Below, piece after piece: positions 4,926 to 5,638 of a stretch of DNA of 5,638 bases. Position numbers and translations under genes: made by a program. Below the pieces are notes generated by a model, which was not told the origin of the DNA, ran no database searches, and was given only the letters and a program-made list of their open reading frames with translations. Source of the DNA: Eubacterium sp. (lineage in GTDB: Bacteria > Bacillota > Clostridia > Lachnospirales > Lachnospiraceae); the NCBI GenBank assembly GCA_021442545.1, contig JABUSX010000411.1, positions 1 through 5,638 on the forward strand. The letters are read 5' to 3'. Every line of letters starts with the position of its first letter. Positions within the stretch are counted from its first letter, which is position 1.

Positions 4926-5638
4926 TCATTTCTCCGGCAGAGCTTTATTGACGGCACTCTGCATCAGCGCATAGGACACGATGCCGAGCTTGAACAATCC
5001 GAGGACCAGATAGCCGATCGAGGTGCTTCCGTTATTCACCCCTTTGATCTTGTCGACCCGCTCACCCATCTTATACAGCCAGTAGTAACTGTAGATGCCG
5101 CAGGTGATGATGCTGAACAGGAAGACCAGACCGCCGCCCGTTGCTTCCGGTTCGCCCGAAAGCTTGTTGATTGCATTATTCAGACGGATCATCCAGTAGA
5201 TGTAGTAGATCCCGAAGGTGATAATGGAGAAAATGATCGCAAGCGGAATACAGCGGCGTTTGAGTCCCGTGGCATCTCCGCCGGGCGGAAGCATGGTGTC
5301 CGGACGATCCGTACGCCCGGAATTATAATACTGCTGCTGCGATGCATAACGCGGATCAAAACCGGCCTGCTGATATCCATTCTGCGAGCCGTAACTTCCC
5401 TGCTGATATCCATTCTGTGAGCCGAAGTTCCCCTGCTGATATCCATTCTGTGAGCCGAAGTTCCCCTGCTGATACGTACTTTGTGAGCCGGAATTTCCCT
5501 GCTGATACGTACTCTGTGAGCCGGAATTTCCCTGCTGAGATGTATTCTGCGAGCCGGAGTTCCCCTGCTCAAGTATACTCTGAAACACTAATGTCCCCTG
5601 CAGAGATGCATTCTGAGATTCAATGCCTGCCTGTTCAG
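4926..5638 (-). CDS. DUF4234 membrane protein with N-terminal Q/S/G-rich repeats (5' end missing)
   Basis: The C-terminal half matches the DUF4234 pattern (Pfam PF14018, function unknown). It has paired hydrophobic segments with the signature IITFGIYYIYW and, in the second copy, IITCGIYSYYW. In the 236 visible residues, likely membrane segments are at about 128-149, 167-187 and 206-226, separated by charged loops. Before them lies a soluble stretch (about 92-127) and, at the N-terminus, eight 11-residue units of the type GSQNGYQQGNF. The units become more degenerate upstream but keep exact phase to the window edge. The frame is open to position 5638, so the gene is partial. A GTG at 5586-5588 could be mistaken for a start, but the repeats run straight through it. 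It converges on the glnA-ANTAR operon and shares no obvious function with it. Some DUF4234 proteins carry a zinc ribbon or low-complexity N-terminus, but none is visible beyond the repeats. Confidence 0.85.
   Translation of the reverse strand, partial: EQAGIESQNASLQGTLVFQSILEQGNSGSQNTSQQGNSGSQSTYQQGNSGSQSTYQQGNFGSQNGYQQGNFGSQNGYQQGSYGSQNGYQQAGFDPRYASQQQYYNSGRTDRPDTMLPPGGDATGLKRRCIPLAIIFSIITFGIYYIYWMIRLNNAINKLSGEPEATGGGLVFLFSIITCGIYSYYWLYKMGERVDKIKGVNNGSTSIGYLVLGLFKLGIVSYALMQSAVNKALPEK
5366..5638 (-). repeat. 33-bp in-frame tandem repeat
   Basis: The plus-strand landmark CCTGCTGAT or a close variant recurs every 33 bases, at 5366, 5399, 5432, 5465, 5498, 5531, 5564, 5597 and 5630, and continues beyond the window. 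Each unit encodes 11 residues (consensus G-S-Q-N/S-x-Y-Q-Q-G-N/S-x). Units nearest the membrane part are almost identical; those towards 5638 diverge. Because the period is a multiple of three, gain or loss of units changes protein length without breaking the frame. Confidence 0.93.

Noticed and set aside
4911..5420. Plus-strand 169-codon reading frame opposite the DUF4234 gene
   Set aside because: The minus-strand frame has clear membrane segments and repeats; this one is its complement and shows none.
5586..5588. GTG as start of the DUF4234 gene
   Set aside because: The frame stays open upstream to the window edge and the 33-bp repeats continue through it in phase, so this is an internal valine codon.
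5366..5638. CRISPR array suggested by regular 33-base spacing
   Set aside because: The whole 33-base unit repeats without unique spacers and it encodes in-frame peptide repeats, so it is a coding tandem repeat.

Overview
The window reads as a piece of the genome of a low-to-mid GC Firmicute, most likely a member of the Clostridia (Lachnospiraceae-like). The grounds are protein resemblance recalled from memory (an Amt-PII fusion, a short type I glutamine synthetase, an ANTAR regulator beside glnA, a PTS EIIC_2-type permease), strong SigA-type promoters and many intrinsic terminators with long U tracts. No taxonomic search could be run.

Layout from left to right. (1) 1-445, minus strand: 5' part of a PTS-type membrane permease that runs off the left edge. 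Its putative promoter lies near 580-609 and carries palindromes. (2) 446-817: leader of that permease, a 14-bp tandem repeat, and the terminator of the next gene. (3) 818-2566, minus strand: an ammonium transporter fused to a C-terminal PII signalling domain. (4) 2567-2909: a compact divergent control region with back-to-back TTGACA promoters for the ammonium transporter (leftward) and glutamine synthetase (rightward). Both leaders hold intrinsic terminators: two in tandem before amt and one before glnA. Each terminator overlaps a small hairpin with a six-base loop ending in GGC. (5) 2910-4136, plus strand: a short type I glutamine synthetase. (6) 4211-4792, plus strand: an RNA-binding ANTAR regulator with a degenerate receiver domain, probably cotranscribed with glnA. 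(7) 4926-5638, minus strand: the 3' part of a DUF4234 membrane protein with a long Gln/Ser/Gly-rich N-terminal repeat region that continues past the right edge.

Inferred system: the central 4 kb looks like a self-contained ammonium-assimilation module. Strong promoters would start amt and glnA all the time, and RNA polymerase would stop at the leader terminators unless the ANTAR protein stabilises the competing hexaloop hairpins. Because the ANTAR gene sits behind glnA, it would control its own expression. The transporter imports ammonium, its own PII domain probably gates it in response to ATP/ADP and 2-oxoglutarate, and GlnA fixes the ammonium into glutamine. Three key residues are changed: the PII uridylylation tyrosine, the receiver phosphoacceptor aspartate and the GS flap glutamate. 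If the alignments hold, the usual covalent controls have been lost. The hairpins, promoters and residues are seen directly in the sequence; the antitermination circuit is inference.
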